Shown here piece by piece: positions 63,419-64,000 of a stretch of 64,000 nt of DNA. The stretch's first letter is position 1. Every line of letters begins with the position of its first letter. The DNA is from Bacteroidales bacterium UBA6431. Lineage in GTDB: Bacteria > Bacteroidota > Bacteroidia > Bacteroidales > UBA932. Made by a program: the position numbers and the translations under genes. The notes below the pieces were generated by a model. The model was not told where the DNA came from. It did no database searches and was given only the letters and a program-made list of their open reading frames with translations. Location of the stretch: contig DJOT01000015.1 of assembly GCA_002439095.1 (NCBI GenBank), positions 69,909 through 133,908 of the forward strand. The letters run 5' to 3'.

Positions 63419-64000
63419 CTATACCAACTTCATGACATCTTCTTTAGTAAGCCCGGAATATTTTGCCACAGTCTCCGGCGGGACACCGTCTTCCAGCATC
63501 CGCTGGGCAATGGCGGATTTTTCTTCCGCCTTGCCTCTTGCTTCCCCGATGGCTTCGCCCTGTTCACGCGCATAGTCGTATTGCAGCGCCAAATCAAGTT
63601 CTGTTACCATATCCTCTTCGTATAATATTCTCTTTTCCGCTGAGAAGCCCGCCACCTCGCAGGCCTCGGTGACACCCTCGGCCAAGCTGCTGTGACTCAG
63701 CTCTTCCGGCAGGGCTCCCATCACCCCGCTGTGCCGGAAAAGCCAGAACAGCGCGTCCCTGTCGTCCCTGCACTCGGCGGCACTCTTGTTGAACCTCTCC
63801 AGCTCCGCAAATATACACAAAATAGTGTCAGGCGCAAGTTCTCCAGTACGGCTCTCCGTGAAGCGGTAGCAGGAGACTATGTTGTCGGAGTCCCACAGGG
63901 CCTCGTCCTCGTGCGGCAGGGAGTAGTTGAGTATGCCCACGATGTAGACCGCCTTCAGGTCATCCTCGTATGTCTCCCTGCTCAAAAGCCCCGTGTGGTA
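63419..64000 (-). CDS. Rpn-family recombination-promoting nuclease / putative transposase, 5' end outside window
   Basis: The frame is open to the window edge (reading YHTGLLSRETYEDD), so the start lies beyond 64000; about 193 residues are visible. The middle matches the PD-(D/E)XK Rpn family (LKAVYIVGILNYSLP), though the nuclease motifs lie upstream. The C-terminus has a charged coiled segment (YDYAREQGEAIGEARGKAEE) and the tail EDGVPPETVAKYSGLTKEDV. Such proteins occur in several copies per Bacteroidales genome and promote RecA-independent recombination. A 62-bp duplicate of its 3' region is at 63144. Confidence 0.8.
   Translation of the reverse strand, partial: YHTGLLSRETYEDDLKAVYIVGILNYSLPHEDEALWDSDNIVSCYRFTESRTGELAPDTILCIFAELERFNKSAAECRDDRDALFWLFRHSGVMGALPEELSHSSLAEGVTEACEVAGFSAEKRILYEEDMVTELDLALQYDYAREQGEAIGEARGKAEEKSAIAQRMLEDGVPPETVAKYSGLTKEDVMKLV

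Overview
The window looks like a chromosomal piece of a Bacteroidales bacterium with a fairly GC-rich genome. Three things support this: three SusC/SusD outer-membrane pairs, many Bacteroidetes-type secreted lipoproteins, and several TAnnTTTG promoter -7 boxes a short distance upstream of start codons. I cannot fix the genus. About 60 of the 64 kb form one large pectin-utilisation locus, and no tRNA, rRNA or CRISPR array was seen.

Layout. (1) 1-16061, plus strand: GH28 (5' end outside the window), GH105, KduD, KduI, a DUF4861 lipoprotein and a terminator, then LamG-GH3, GH43, a PL10-CE8 fusion, an internal promoter, UxaC, a YhcH-family protein and GH115. (2) 16062-17225: a repeat-rich gap with a candidate small RNA on the minus strand. 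(3) 17226-20042, plus: a membrane sensor-regulator with propeller, Y_Y_Y and AraC-type domains but no kinase or receiver domain. (4) 19984-27464, minus: GH2, a PL1-CE12-CE8 triple fusion and a PL10-like protein, with a divergent KdgF-like cupin at 27537-27995. (5) 28068-37074, minus: a CE8-like beta-helix protein, a DUF5060/DUF4038 glycosidase, GH43 and GH106. (6) 37154-56460, minus: three SusC/SusD pairs, a DUF4957/DUF5123-type surface lipoprotein, and a small plus-strand gene of unknown function. (7) 56714-59922, plus: KdgK, KdgA and an ExuT-type transporter. (8) 59923-64000: GC-rich palindromic repeats, a lipoprotein with two FISUMP-like repeats, a deletion-fused DUF5674 gene, and Rpn-family nuclease sequence (one truncated duplicate and one gene running off the window).

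How it works together (inference from families). Surface and periplasmic lyases and esterases (PL1, PL10, CE8, CE12) de-esterify and cut homogalacturonan. GH28 and GH105 finish the oligosaccharides. GH106, the two GH43 enzymes, GH2, GH3, GH115 and the DUF4038 enzyme trim side chains. The SusC/SusD pairs import the products. KdgF, KduI and KduD convert unsaturated uronate to 2-keto-3-deoxygluconate, UxaC opens the saturated-uronate route, ExuT imports hexuronates, and KdgK plus KdgA yield pyruvate and glyceraldehyde-3-phosphate. UxaA and UxaB are not in the window.

The least ordinary items are the kinase-less regulator, the KdgF with an export signal, the multi-enzyme pectinase fusions (one with an altered CE8 active site), the predicted small RNA beside the regulator, and the palindromic GTGCGCAC repeats confined to gene-free gaps.
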